Shown: positions 1 to 10,846 of the stretch, piece after piece | Layout: each line of letters begins with the position of its first letter | Numbering within the stretch: the stretch's first letter is position 1 | Assembly (NCBI GenBank): GCA_027924585.1 | Contig: BSBM01000486.1 | Location: forward strand, 49,182,001 to 49,246,000 | DNA from: Larix kaempferi | Taxonomy: Eukaryota; Streptophyta; Pinopsida; Pinales; Pinaceae | DNA length: 64,000 nucleotides | Direction: 5' to 3' | The notes under the pieces: model-generated | What the model was told of the DNA's origin: nothing | Databases searched by the model: none | Seen by the model: only the letters and a program-made list of their open reading frames with translations | Made by a program: the position numbers and the translations under genes

Positions 1-1255
1 CAATAGAGCTTAAGAAAAGGAACCACTCTTGGCAACATTTCTTGTTCTGGTCTAGCTTCGAACCTGAGGGAAACACCAATCAGGAGGAAGCTGAAAATCA
101 ATTAATAAATAGAAGAATTTGCAAGGAAAACATCGAATTCAAAGACAAGCTAGCATTACAAAAAGGTTAAAAAGAAACACTGTCGAGGAAGTGAACTTAG
201 TAGAAAGAGGTGACTTAGAAGAAAAAATAGTGGATCCAAAAGAACCGGAACATGAACATCTACCAGAGGAGGGCCCCTTGGCATCACATAATGAAGAAAT
301 TACTTATGTTCTTGATACTCCTTGTGTCACCAGGGAGAAGCTAACAGAGGATGGTATGATTCCTTCCCCAAATTTTGAAGTTGCTAACAAGACTATATCT
401 GAACCTAAAAGGCCAAAATGGAGGCCCAATACCAGGGAATCAAACAAGTTAAGGATAAATATGAGAAGGGATTTAAATCCTAATTTTGAGATGGAAGAAA
501 TTACAAAAATTGAGGATTCTTTGACTGAAGAAGAACTCGAGAACAATACAAAGAAGAATAATAAAAATGTGACAGAATTAATGGAGAAAAACTGTGAAGT
601 TCATGAAGAAGAAAGCATCCCAAACTTTGAATTTGGATCCAGCTCAGGAATTGATCATTCGGAAATTTCAATAGAAGACATGAATGAAAAGGATTCAGAG
701 AGGTTTTATGAAGCACAAGAAGACCTTCTTATTAAGAAGCTAGAAATTCCTCCAATCTCAGACAAGGAAGAGAATCTAGTACATCAAGAAGTAATCTAAA
801 AAGATTCAGAAGTTGACATTCTCAAGAAATCATTACATCAATATAAAGTTCAAAATGAATATTTGAATGATGCAAATAATAAGCTCATGCAAGGCAATAG
901 AAGATTAAGAGAAGATCTAGAAGAAGTAAATGGCCATTATCAAGAGTTCATTTCAGCTGCAAAAGAATTCTTGAAGAGGAAAAAGAATGCACAGGGACAA
1001 ATTGAAGAATTAACCAAGTAGAATACAGAACTATCAAATAAGGTCCAAGTATTAGAAGTAGAGTAGGTTCGACTCCTTAAGAGATCACAAGCATTGGATG
1101 GATTGACCATTTTAGCAGAGGTAGCTTGTCAAATCTGAGATCTAGATGACCATACAATTGTCCAAGAAAGTTTAATGACACATATTTTTGATAGATATGA
1201 AGGCATACTTTTAGGAGTTAGTTTTACTATTTTTAAAGACTCCTCTATTTTGTAA
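1..1255 (+). pseudogene. Decayed coiled-coil ORF, probably retroelement-derived
   Basis: The longest open stretch is 119-799 (226 codons), rich in Glu, Lys and Asn. It contains the motif PNFE three times (SPNFEV, NPNFEM, IPNFEF). The same frame continues past a TAA at 797-799 as a clear coiled coil and is then cut by TAG at 1019 and 1064 and TGA at 1136 before a final stop at 1253. A second frame (3-167) holds open sequence before a frame change, so the ORF began upstream of the window. I do not recognise the family. Its position next to a gypsy insertion and its Glu/Lys-rich coiled coil suggest an accessory ORF of an older retroelement; that is inference. It has no visible promoter or catalytic motif. 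Confidence 0.45.
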
Positions 1256-1406
1256 ACTTTTGGAACAGTTTCAAATCCCTAAAAGGAGGACTTTTGAACT
1301 TCTTTTTGTAATTATAAAATATCATGAATAGTTGGAAGCAGGGGTTGGATTTTTGTTGTGGAAAGGATTAGATGCTCTCGAGCTATTGTACCAGAAACAT
1401 ATGATA

Positions 1407-1411
1407 GACTC
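1407..1411. repeat. Target-site duplication GACTC, left copy
   Basis: The five bases directly before the 5' LTR are GACTC, and the five bases directly after the 3' LTR (12652-12656) are also GACTC. A perfect 5-bp duplication fixes both outer borders of the first gypsy element and shows that its two LTRs belong to one insertion event. Confidence 0.93.
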
Positions 1412-1780
1412 TGTCACCTACCCAACTTTCTGAACATTATTATTTTATTGCAAAATACTTTATGTTAAATTTAATTGCAAAGTTTTGTAATTATGATCAG
1501 TTTTGATCATGGATGAATGTAATTATTGAATATTATTATTTAAATAAATTAATTAGGAGACAAACACCCAAGAGGACTGTTGAATGAGTGTTCACTGACC
1601 CACTAGGAGGAATGGAAGCTATTGGAAAGTATGGGACACATGGCAGCAGTTGCATCACACCACTAGCTATTGGTTATGGGACAACTACCCCTAAAAATAG
1701 GGCATTATCCCCCAGGTGGAGGGAGTGAGCAGGCAGCTCATTTAATGACCTAGTAACATCTAAAAAAGGCCTAGGCAGCC

Positions 1781-1788
1781 TATAAAGG
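1781..1788 (+). promoter_or_regulatory. Candidate LTR TATA box (TATAAAGG)
   Basis: TATAAAGG lies about 370 bp into the 5' LTR, after the conserved AAAAAAGGCCTAGGCAGCC. The same site in the 3' LTR (11216-11223) reads TGTAAAGG. It is the best candidate for the start of the genomic transcript; the start site itself is inferred. Confidence 0.5.
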
Positions 1789-2857
1789 AAAATTCGAATT
1801 GGGCAGGAATCCCTTAATCAATATTTCTGCAGAATATTTTCCTCTTGTGAATCAGGTGATTACAAGAGAGATTCGAATAGGGAGGTTAGTGGTGACTGTA
1901 ATCTTGAGTCTGCATTATTGCTAAGAGGGACCAGAAATGCTAGTGCAAGTCTATTGGATTGCTATCTATTGAAGATTCATAAGTGAATTGCTACAGCAAG
2001 AAGAAGTCCTCATTCCTGAGTTTCTTCCTCCTGGTGGTTCAGTGAACAGGGTTGGGGGTCCTAAGCCAGTACTTGACTGTTTTCAGGAATTGGTTGGGTG
2101 GAACAGTCTTCTTGGGCTTTTTGTTGCCCTACAGATTTTCTCAGGTTCTACATATTTTCTAACTTATTCTCAGTAAATAATTCTGTCCTGCATAGCTAGT
2201 ATGTTTCTGTTTCTTGTTTTCTAAAGAGGGTTTCATCTCAGAATTGTTTAAATACTGAATGTTTAAGTTTAACGTGAAGTTGAATTGATTAACCAATATC
2301 CATATTTTTCCACATGCTGTTTGAAGCATCATACTCTAGTATAGATATGCAAATTAAAATTTGATTTGAAGATAGGCAAATGCCATTGATTCGAATAGAT
2401 AGAACAGTGACTGAATGATGTTTTACGATTCTGCCCTATAGTTAAATAATAGTAGAAAGTTCTATATAATATCTATGTATGTATTATAAAGGTTTCAGAG
2501 TGTTTTGAAAAAATTAACAATGCATAATTTCTGTGTAAATCGCAATCACAGTATTCTTATCATTATTTTGTACAGAAAAAACATAGTAATCACATGTATA
2601 TATATATCATAACAGAGTAGCAAAATAAATGATAGTGATTAACTGAACAAGACTATACATAACAACCATCACTCAGTTCACATTTTACTTATAGCTACAT
2701 TGACTGTATGTTTCCAAGATTATTATCTAGCTGTATTGATAATATATTAAACTATGTCGATGTCTCTCATCTTATTCATCTTGTTCATAAACCATACACA
2801 TTATGAATTATTTTATTATTCGATTTAAAACTGGATTCTATCACATCTTAAGTTAGG

Positions 2858-5600
2858 TCTTTTGTTTTCCATAATATCGTACTACAATTAGAAACATTAC
2901 TTTTCACACAGGTTTTGATTTAAGCCAAAGTCCTTTAAAAAATTATTTGATCTCTATTGAAAATAAAAACATAACAAGATTATGACTTTTGTCATCTTTA
3001 CAAGCAAAGAGACAAACCATTTCACAGTTATTACTTTCAACAATGTACACAAACCCTAACTCGTAACTTTACGATTACAAACTACAGTATTAAATTGTTT
3101 ATTACAGACTCGTTTGATATGTCTTTTGGGTGAAGCTTTCGATTTGATAAATTGTTTTTACAAATTGAAAATCGTTTCAATACTCTATTCTTTAGAACCC
3201 TCGTTTTCGACGAAGTTCTTAAAACCTAGATTAACTTGAAAAACCCATTAATAACCTACATCATCAAATCAAATAACATAGAAAATTACACATAATATTT
3301 TGGCATATATCCTTTTATTGCCGAGAGGGATAAACGTTGTTTACACAGAAGACGAGCCCTCGACTCTATTTTCTTATCTCAAAACTTAAACACATGAAGT
3401 CATGGTTTCTCAGAACAAGATTTACAACACATTTTTGCAAACAAAATTATACAGGGTTTATCCCATGATCCAACAATTTGAAAGAACCCAAATTACTAGA
3501 GCATCGATGAGTCACAGCTCCAACTGGCATTACAAAAATTTAAAGTATAGAAACCAAGAACATTCAAACGAACGAGGGTCATAACACTGCTCAGCAAATG
3601 AGCTTCGGAAGTTTCCTTCAACTTTCAACAACAACAGAATAACAACAAGTCGTGGCAGTACCCATTACTTATTTCTTGAAACAACCTCAATCACAGTCGG
3701 CGAGTACTATGAGGGTTTATGGAAGACCCGAAGCTTACCGGAGAAGAAGAACGCTGTTACCCTCGCCAAAACCCTACTCAAGCGTTCTTTAGAAACCTGC
3801 AACTGATAAATAATAAGCTCGGAGTTAGATACCTGTTACATTGCAAACCAAAATTTGAATGTAGCAAAAGAAATACACATTACTTAGAGAAATGCTTACC
3901 TTCATAATCTTGACGAGAACGATGCCACGAACGACACCAGGAATCTTTTATCCTCTTGCAGCTTTGTGTTTTCTTCTCACTCCTTTCTCAAAACATAAGC
4001 TAAAACTATAATTTCGATAACCCTTCGAACTAGAGATCTAATCTCTTAAAAACTACATCGACATTACAGTGAGAAACCCCGCAAACTCAACCCTTTTAGG
4101 AGGTCTCGAGGTCGAACCTCTCCCGAGACCTTTCGACAAATTTTTCGGCAGCCTATCGGCCACACAGGCCGCAACAATAACACAATGAACAAACCTCTCA
4201 AGTTCAAAAACCAAAACACACGGTAGATGTTAGGGTTACAATCCGACGGCTTAGACTCATCATCATCAACGGTCACGGTATTGCCAGCTATGTTAACATT
4301 GGTATCAACGACGTCAACATTTATTGCCATCCTTCATCACAGGTTGACAATGCCACCATGGAAAACGTTTAAGCTAGCAACAACCAATGCAAAGGCGTAA
4401 TACCCTTACACAACAACGAGCATGGAGACATTCACGTCTACGTGGATCATTGGAAATTCAATTCGGCAGGGAGGTAGGACCAAGTTTTTAATGTAGGATC
4501 GTTGCGTGATCTCTTCCATAGCTCGAGATAGACGCCAGCTGATGAAATCAATAACGTGCCCAATATCAATTTAAATGCCTGTCAGAGAAATCGATGTGAC
4601 AGTAACCCTTGCAAATTCATGTTAATATCACAATTTAAATTCACCATAGTATTAATAACATCTATGCAAAATTTCGTTATAATATTGTACTATAATGCCA
4701 TCGATCCGACATATTACAATGTTGGTAATGATTTGCAACATATATTATAGTTTGTTATCAATTCAATGTTTGCATTTTATTGCAATAGTTTCGTTGTATA
4801 TATAATGTTGATAATAAACCAAGAATCGATATAGTCATGCCACTATATTCATAAGACCTTGAATATGTTACGTTATAGGATGATAGTTAAAAAGTTCAAG
4901 TCTTATTTTGCACCATAGTCAACCTATGGCTTGTATTTGTTTATTTATCTAAGTGCTACAAATGTATAGTCTCTTGGAAAGAACACATTGTTCTCACAAA
5001 ATACAAACAAGCATAGTGGTAGATAGGAATCATGGACCATAGAATTTTTATAGAGGATCATTTCTATGCATAGGGACTCATAGTGTTGAATAAGCTCGCA
5101 AGTATTTATATTATCATATTTAATTCAGTAAGTTGAAACAATAAGTTTCTTAGATTTCCTATCCACTTTTATTCATGCGATACAATAGAACTGTACCTTT
5201 GGTACTACCAGTTAAATAGTGACAACAAGACAACTATCATCACGACATTGACGACGACAGAACCAACTAGTACAATAGCGACTACAGTGATGTTGCTGCT
5301 AAGTAGATGCTTATTCAACAACTAACTTGAGTTTATTTTATTCAGATACAAGATGAACTTTGGAAAGCAAAAGTGTAAGCATGTGAATCGTACCTGTATG
5401 CTTTTGTAATTGCAACAGTCTCTAATTATTCTATTTTTAATTTCAAACGACGAATTTGGAACTCACACGAACTAGAATTTATTGCAATCATGAAACTTCT
5501 TACCTGTCATCTGCACATAGAACAGGTTCAATGCTTTAGTGTTGCAGCTAAGTAAGCTTCGGGGTCCCTCATAGGACTCCCTTGGAAAGTAAAGAAGCAA
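2858..5600. other. 2.7-kb segment present only in the 5' LTR
   Basis: The two LTRs match up to CTTAAGTTAG and again from ACTGTCAGTATC. Between these the 5' LTR has about 2.7 kb and the 3' LTR only about 16 bases (starting GACAACAAAGG). No target duplication or terminal inverted repeat is visible at the 5' LTR borders, so loss from the 3' LTR with a short filler fits better than insertion here. The segment is richer in CpG than its surroundings and contains a gene-like exon pattern on the minus strand (separate entry). Confidence 0.7.
3738..4330 (-). pseudogene. Possible captured host-gene 5' end with intron-like signals
   Basis: Reading the minus strand, a region with CAAGATTATGAAG is followed at 3900 by GTAAGC, a good splice donor. 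About 85-100 bases on are acceptor-like ends (AACAG, TTATCAG, TTGCAG). A short open exon follows (about 3807 to 3739) and ends in a second donor, CCG/GTAAGC. Joining ATGAAG to that exon keeps the frame open through about 20 codons. Further upstream on the same strand an 88-codon frame (4330-4064) is open but has no known domain. The pattern suggests a fragment of an ordinary plant gene carried in the LTR. Chance matches to splice consensus cannot be excluded. Confidence 0.3.
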
Positions 5601-5947
5601 ACTGTCAGTATCATCTCAAAAGAAAAAGTATCATATCACATTTCTAACCTGTCATTCTTTTATTACATTAATCATGCTTATCATTGCAGAAGAAAAAGGT
5701 GTCGCATCATAATTCTGATTCATTAGTTCATTTAATTATCATAATCAGAGTTATTATGAATATGTTAAGTTTCCACTGTTGCATTGTTTATAACTGAATT
5801 TTATTGTGATTAGTACTAACAACTGTTTAGTTAATGTTGTTACAATCAACAATGATTATTTTCCGCAATTATAAATTATCGTAAATTAAGCTATTATTGC
5901 TATTAACAAAATTTTTAAATTTTTATGAAAATACGGGATGTTACATA

Positions 5948-5959
5948 TGGTATCAGAGC
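5948..5959 (+). promoter_or_regulatory. Primer binding site (initiator tRNA-Met type)
   Basis: Two bases after the 5' LTR comes TGGTATCAGAGC, the classical plant retrotransposon primer binding site complementary to the 3' end of initiator tRNA-Met. It confirms the 5' LTR border and the plus orientation. Confidence 0.93.
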
Positions 5960-6106
5960 ACAGATTCAAACTCTAGGCCTGAATGAGGTCCATAACACGC
6001 AGTAGAAAATTTTTATATACAACAGAAAATTCTTTCTACAGCATAAAATTATACTAACTTGAAAATTTTATCATTATGTTCTCATAAATTATTTTCAGTT
6101 ATAGGT

Positions 6107-7520
6107 ATGGAGAACTCAACTGAACACTTAAGCGACAGATTTCAGCCAAATAGTCACAGTTCGGGACAGCACTATGTAGAGGAAGGTCACGGGGAAATAA
6201 ATAACAGTTCGACAGAACTGTTACGTGCCTTTCAAGAATTAAAGGCAGAAATCAAACATGTGAAACAAGATAATGAAAGGATTTTGCAAGCACAAGAACA
6301 ACTAAATCAAGTGCTGTTTGAACACAACCAAATAGAGGAACAAGAGAGAAACAATGAAGATATTTCCAAAGTTGAGGACATGCCTCACACTGATAAAAAT
6401 CAGAACATAAAAATCAGCTAAGTAAAAGACAACTCAACTTCATTAGGAGATGCTATTGAAGTACGCAAAAGGAAGCGTAACTATACCAGCGACAACAGTG
6501 AAGGAGACTCCAAACCAAGAAGGAAAAATCATAAGGAATATGAGCAGATTTCTGGAGAATTCAAGAAGATAAGACCTCCAACTTTCAATGGAGAAACTGA
6601 GAAAGGTGAGACAACTGAAGCTTGGCTGTCAGGGATGAAGAAATACTTCAAGATCTACAACTATTCAAAGTTATTAAAGGCAAAGATGGCTATATATAAC
6701 TTGATCGGAAAAGCGAATATCTGGTGGCAAGACATCAAAAGGGTAAAGGGCATCAAAGATAAAGATGTAAGCTGGAGTGCTTTCAAATGATATTTCAAAA
6801 AGAAGTATCTATCTGAGCAGTACTACGAAGAAAAATCTAAAGAATTCTACGATTTGAAGTTGGGAGGTATGAATATGAAGGAAATGAATAGTAAGTTTCT
6901 GAACTTACTGAGATATGTACCATACCTCATAGAAGAGAAACCAAAAATTCAAAGGTACTTAAGCTGTTTACCTTTCAGCATTAAAGACAGAATTGAGTGC
7001 GACGGTCTTAAAACATTGGAGGAGGTTATGAGAAAGACAGTTTTCTGTTATGATACCAATCGGAAAAGAGAAGGAATGTCAAACTGGAAAAATCATAAGC
7101 CCAACAATTTTGAGCAGAAAAAGAAAAATTTCAGATTCATTGGAAATTCCGGATTTCAAAGGAAATATTCTCAAAACCGGAATTATCAAGGGAACAATTC
7201 CAGAAATAATTCACAGCAGAATTCTACAGCACCCAGAAATGCACCTAATACTGCCAAGACCAGTGATCCAAAGACACATATTAAATGTTTTGAATGTCAA
7301 GGCCCCCATTACGCATCAGAATGTCCCTTAAGGAAGCGGAAGGAAAACAACATCAACTCTATACAAACCGAACCTACTATTGGAGACGTAGCAAGGGAGA
7401 TGCCAAGAATTAACGCAACACTTGACAACAAGCAAGCAGATCATCAAATCTCTATGGTAGAGATTGAAGGTATGATACATGACCATCCTGTTGCTGTTTT
7501 AATTGACCCAGTGCTAGTTT
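6107..7520 (+). pseudogene. gag: gag of chromodomain gypsy element
   Basis: The likely start is ATG at 6107 (MENSTEH), 150 bases after the PBS; an upstream in-frame ATG at 6059 is less convincing. The N-terminal 100 residues are acidic and coiled-coil-like. After a TAA at 6419 the same frame continues with the retrotransposon gag core, including the typical PPTFNGE and the W-W-Q segment near 6720, until a TGA at 6788 and then on to 7520. A zinc knuckle C-x2-C-x3-H-x4-C is at about 7287-7325 (CFECQGPHYASEC), preceded by an Asn/Gln-rich basic stretch. The product would coat the RNA and form particles. Two premature stops make this copy non-functional. The frame runs on into the protease, as in many gag-pol fusions. 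Confidence 0.88.
7505..7515 (+). other. Frameshift in the protease active site
   Basis: The gag frame enters the protease as ...AVLID-P and hits TAA at 7520. From about 7517 the next frame (frame 1) carries the rest of the protease. One missing base just after the Asp-Pro codons (7505-7510) explains the switch. It removes the conserved Gly region after the catalytic Asp, so the retropepsin would be dead even without other damage. Confidence 0.75.
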
Positions 7521-10500
7521 AAGTTATATATCACCAGATGTTGTGGAAAGTCTTAAACTGAAAATTGAAAAGTTTAGTGAATCATGGCTAGTTAGACTAG
7601 CAACTGGAACAACGAGGAAAGTATCAGATTTTATAGAAAATTGTGTATTGTCCATGAATCATTTACAAACACGAATCAAGTTGAATATTCTACCTTTAGG
7701 TTCTTATGATATTATTGTTGGGATGGACTGATTAGAAGCCCATCATGTCATCCTGGACTGTTATGGAAAAATTTTTACATGCTTAAATGACGAAGGGAAA
7801 ACTGTAGAAATAAAAGGCATTCCAAGGAAGGTAACCCTTAGACAGATTTCAACCATGCAAGTTAATAGGGCAGTTAGGAAAGGATGCCAAATGTTTGCAG
7901 TAAACGTAGTAAATGATGATTTTATGGATAAAGAGGACAAACTGAAATTAGAGGACATACCTGTCCTAAAGAATTTTAAAGATGTATTTCCTGAGGAGAT
8001 TCCAGGATTACAACCCAAAAGAGATTTAGATTTTACCATAAAGTTAACACTAGGAGCAGTACCAAATTCAAAAGCTCCATACAAAATGAATATACTGGAG
8101 TTAAACGAATTAAAATATTAGTTAAAGGAACTTATTGACAAGAAGTATATTAGACCTAGTGTGTCTCCTTGGGGAGCACCTGTCATCTTTGTCAAGAAGA
8201 AAGACGGAACCTTGAGATTGTGCATAGATTATCGCCAGCTCAATAAGACGACAATCAAGAATAGGTATCCATTGCCCCGCATAGATGATCTATTCGATCA
8301 ACTGCGTGGAGCAACCATATTTTCGAAGATTGATCTAAGATCAGGATATCATCAAGTAAGGGTTAAGGATGAAGATATTTTCAAGACAGCTTTCCAAACT
8401 CGTTATGGACATTACGAGTTCGTAGTCATGCCGTTTGGCTTGACTAATGCCCCGACTGTATTTATGTGTTTGATGAATAATATTTTGCATAAGTACTTAG
8501 ATAAGTTTGCTGTTGTGTTTATAGACGATATTTTAGTGTACTCAAAAAGCAAAGAAGAGCATGATGAACATTTACGGCATTTACGGATTATCTTACAAGT
8601 ATTAAGAGATCATCAATTGTATGCCAAATTTAGTAAGTGTGACTTCCACAAAGACAAAATTCAGTATCTAGGACACATAATTTCAGCAGAGGGAATCTTG
8701 GTTGACCCTGACAAGATAAGGGCCATTAATGACTGGCCGGTTCCTAAAGATGTGTCGGATGTAAGATCATTTATGGGCATTACTAGGTATTATAGAAAGT
8801 TTATAGAGAATTTTTCAAAAAGTACCAACCCCATAACTTCCTTGCAGAAGAAAGGGAAGAAATTTGTTTGGGATCAGAAATGTGCTGAGAGTTTTAAGAA
8901 ATTAAAGGAACTATTGACGACAACACCTATCTTGAAGATAGATGACCCCAACAAGGATTTTGTAGTTTGTACAGACGCATGCAATGATGAACTCGGTGGA
9001 GTCTTAACACAGGAAGGACATGCGATAGCATATGAATCTAGAAAGATGAAAGTACATGAAAAGAATTAATCTACTTATGATTTAGAGTTATTAGCAGTTA
9101 TTCATGCCTTAAAAATGTGGCGTCATCACCTTATTGACAGAAAGTTTACATTATTAACAGATAACATGGGTCTGAAATATTTATTGGATCAGACAAACCT
9201 GAATGCTAGACAAGCTAGATGGTTGACATTCTTAAGTGAGTATGATTTCGAAATTCAGCATATTAAAGGAAAGGAGAACAAAGTTGCAGATGCCTTGAGT
9301 TGCAAGGCAAAACTAAATCTCATTTCAGCAATCGGTAATTATTCAACTGATTTGGAAAATCAGATTCTAGAAAAAGGTGAAACAGATGAAGAATACAGAA
9401 AAATGAAGGAAAAGACAGCAAACAACAGTTCTGAAAATTGTATGGCAGATTACAGAATGAAGGAAAACGGTTTATTACTGTTTAAAATTAGATTGTATGT
9501 ACCAAATATATCAGAAATAAAATTTCTGATATTAAATGAGATGCATAAAAGTCACTATTCTGGTCATCCAGGTTATCAAAATACCATTACTATGCTAAGA
9601 AAATAATATTATTGGCCCAGAATGAAAAATGAAGTAGCAGAGTACATCGCAAAATGCTTGGACTGTCAAAAGGTGAAGGTTGAACACCAACATCCTGCTG
9701 GATTGTTGCAACCATTACCAATACCAAGCTGGAAATGGGAAGTGATCAACATAGATTTCATTACTGGATTACCTAAAAATCAGAAACAACATGATTCTAT
9801 CATGGTGGTGGTGGACAAAATCAACAAGGAAACACACTTTATACCAGTGAAGACCACGCATAAAGCCCCATATATTGCAGAAATTTTTATGAAACAGATT
9901 TTTAGACTTCATAGAATACCGAAAGTAATAATTTCAGATTGTGACTCAAAGTTTACAGGAAACTTCTGGAGGTCACTGTTTAAGGGATTGAATACAACTT
10001 TAAATTTCAGTACATCATTTCATCCATAGACGAATGGGCAGACAGAAAGGGTAAATCAAGTGTTAGAAGATTTATTAAGAATGTATGTTAAGGATTAGCC
10101 TGGTAAGTGGGAATATTACCTGCACTTAGCAGAATTTGCTTATAATAATCATTATCATGCATCGGCCAGACTTAGTCCTTTTGAAATTCTTTATGGTAGG
10201 AAATGTAATACACTTGTTTCATGGAATGATCCAGTAAATAGAGTTGTTTTAGGACCTGAATTATTGCAAGAGTTAGAAATAATTGTGAAACAGGTGCAAG
10301 GACATTTAAAAGCTGCACAAGATAGGTAGAAAAGTCAAGCAGATTCAAAAAGAACTCATAAAGACTTCCAGGTGGGTGAACATGTGTTTCTCAAAGTAAG
10401 ACCGAAGAAGAGTTCACTGAAATTGGGAAGCTGTGCCAAGTTGGCACCTAGGTATTGCAGTCCTTTTGAAATATTATCTAAGGTTGGAGCAGTGGCATAC

Positions 10501-10785
10501 CAACTGGCTTTGCCACCTAACCTGAAAATACATAATGTTTTTCATATATCGTTTTTAAAGAAATATGTGCACGATACTACTCATGTTGTAAATTGGAATG
10601 ATGTATAGGTGGGACAAGACGGAGATTTTCCGGTGGAACCGGATTGTATCCTTGGAAGGAGGGAAACTATTCTCTGGAATCGCAGCATTGGGAAAGTGAA
10701 GGTGCAATGGAAGCACCTTAGCTCAGAAGAGGCAACCTGGGAGTTGGAGAGTAGTATGCAGGCAGCATACCCAACTCTATTTTAG
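7521..10785 (+). pseudogene. pol: pol: protease, RT, RNase H, integrase, chromodomain
   Basis: One reading frame spans the whole stretch, broken by stops at 7729 (TGA), 8119 (TAG), 9067 (TAA), 9604 (TAA), 10027, 10096, 10327 and 10606 (all TAG), ending at 10783. Domains in order: end of protease with IIVGMD (to about 7730); RT from about 8125, with [11 protein letters not shown] and catalytic F-I-D-D at 8518-8529; RNase H about 8940-9290 with TDAC, DLELLA, TDN and ADALS; integrase with an H-H-C-C zinc region (about 9540-9670), catalytic Asp in IDFITG (9745 region), Asp in SDCDSKF and Glu in QTERVNQ; a chromodomain-like end about 10615-10782 (KVQWKH, EEATWE). Chromodomains steer integration to histone-marked chromatin. 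All catalytic residues I looked for remain; only stops and the frameshift disable it. Confidence 0.93.
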
Positions 10786-10833
10786 GAACACTCAAGGAGT
10801 GATTAGCCAACATCGAGGACGATGTTGAGACTT

Positions 10834-10842
10834 AAGGGGGGG
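10834..10842 (+). promoter_or_regulatory. Polypurine tract
   Basis: AAGGGGGGG lies four bases before the 3' LTR, after the last pol stop. It is the expected plus-strand primer site for reverse transcription. Confidence 0.85.
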
Positions 10843-10846
10843 TGTA

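Larger units (their letters stand above)
1412..5945 (+). repeat. 5' LTR of chromodomain gypsy element (4.5 kb)
   Basis: It starts TGTCACCTACCC and ends GGGATGTTACA, matching the 3' LTR at both ends. It is 2.7 kb longer than the 3' LTR because of the segment from about 2858 to 5600. A small inverted repeat, TGATCAGTTTTGATCA near 1497, is kept in both LTRs. A 62-codon open stretch (1988-2176) is also in both copies, but at 5 percent divergence that is not evidence of coding. Confidence 0.9.

Noticed and set aside
1988-2176. 62-codon ORF also found at 11423-11611
   Set aside because: It is duplicated because both sites are the same LTR position; at 5 percent divergence a kept short frame is not evidence of selection.
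3053-3061. Telomere-like AAACCCTAA
   Set aside because: A single unit, no tandem array; common in plant promoters.
7761-8084. 107-codon minus-strand ORF
   Set aside because: It lies opposite the pol frame between protease and RT and has no motif.
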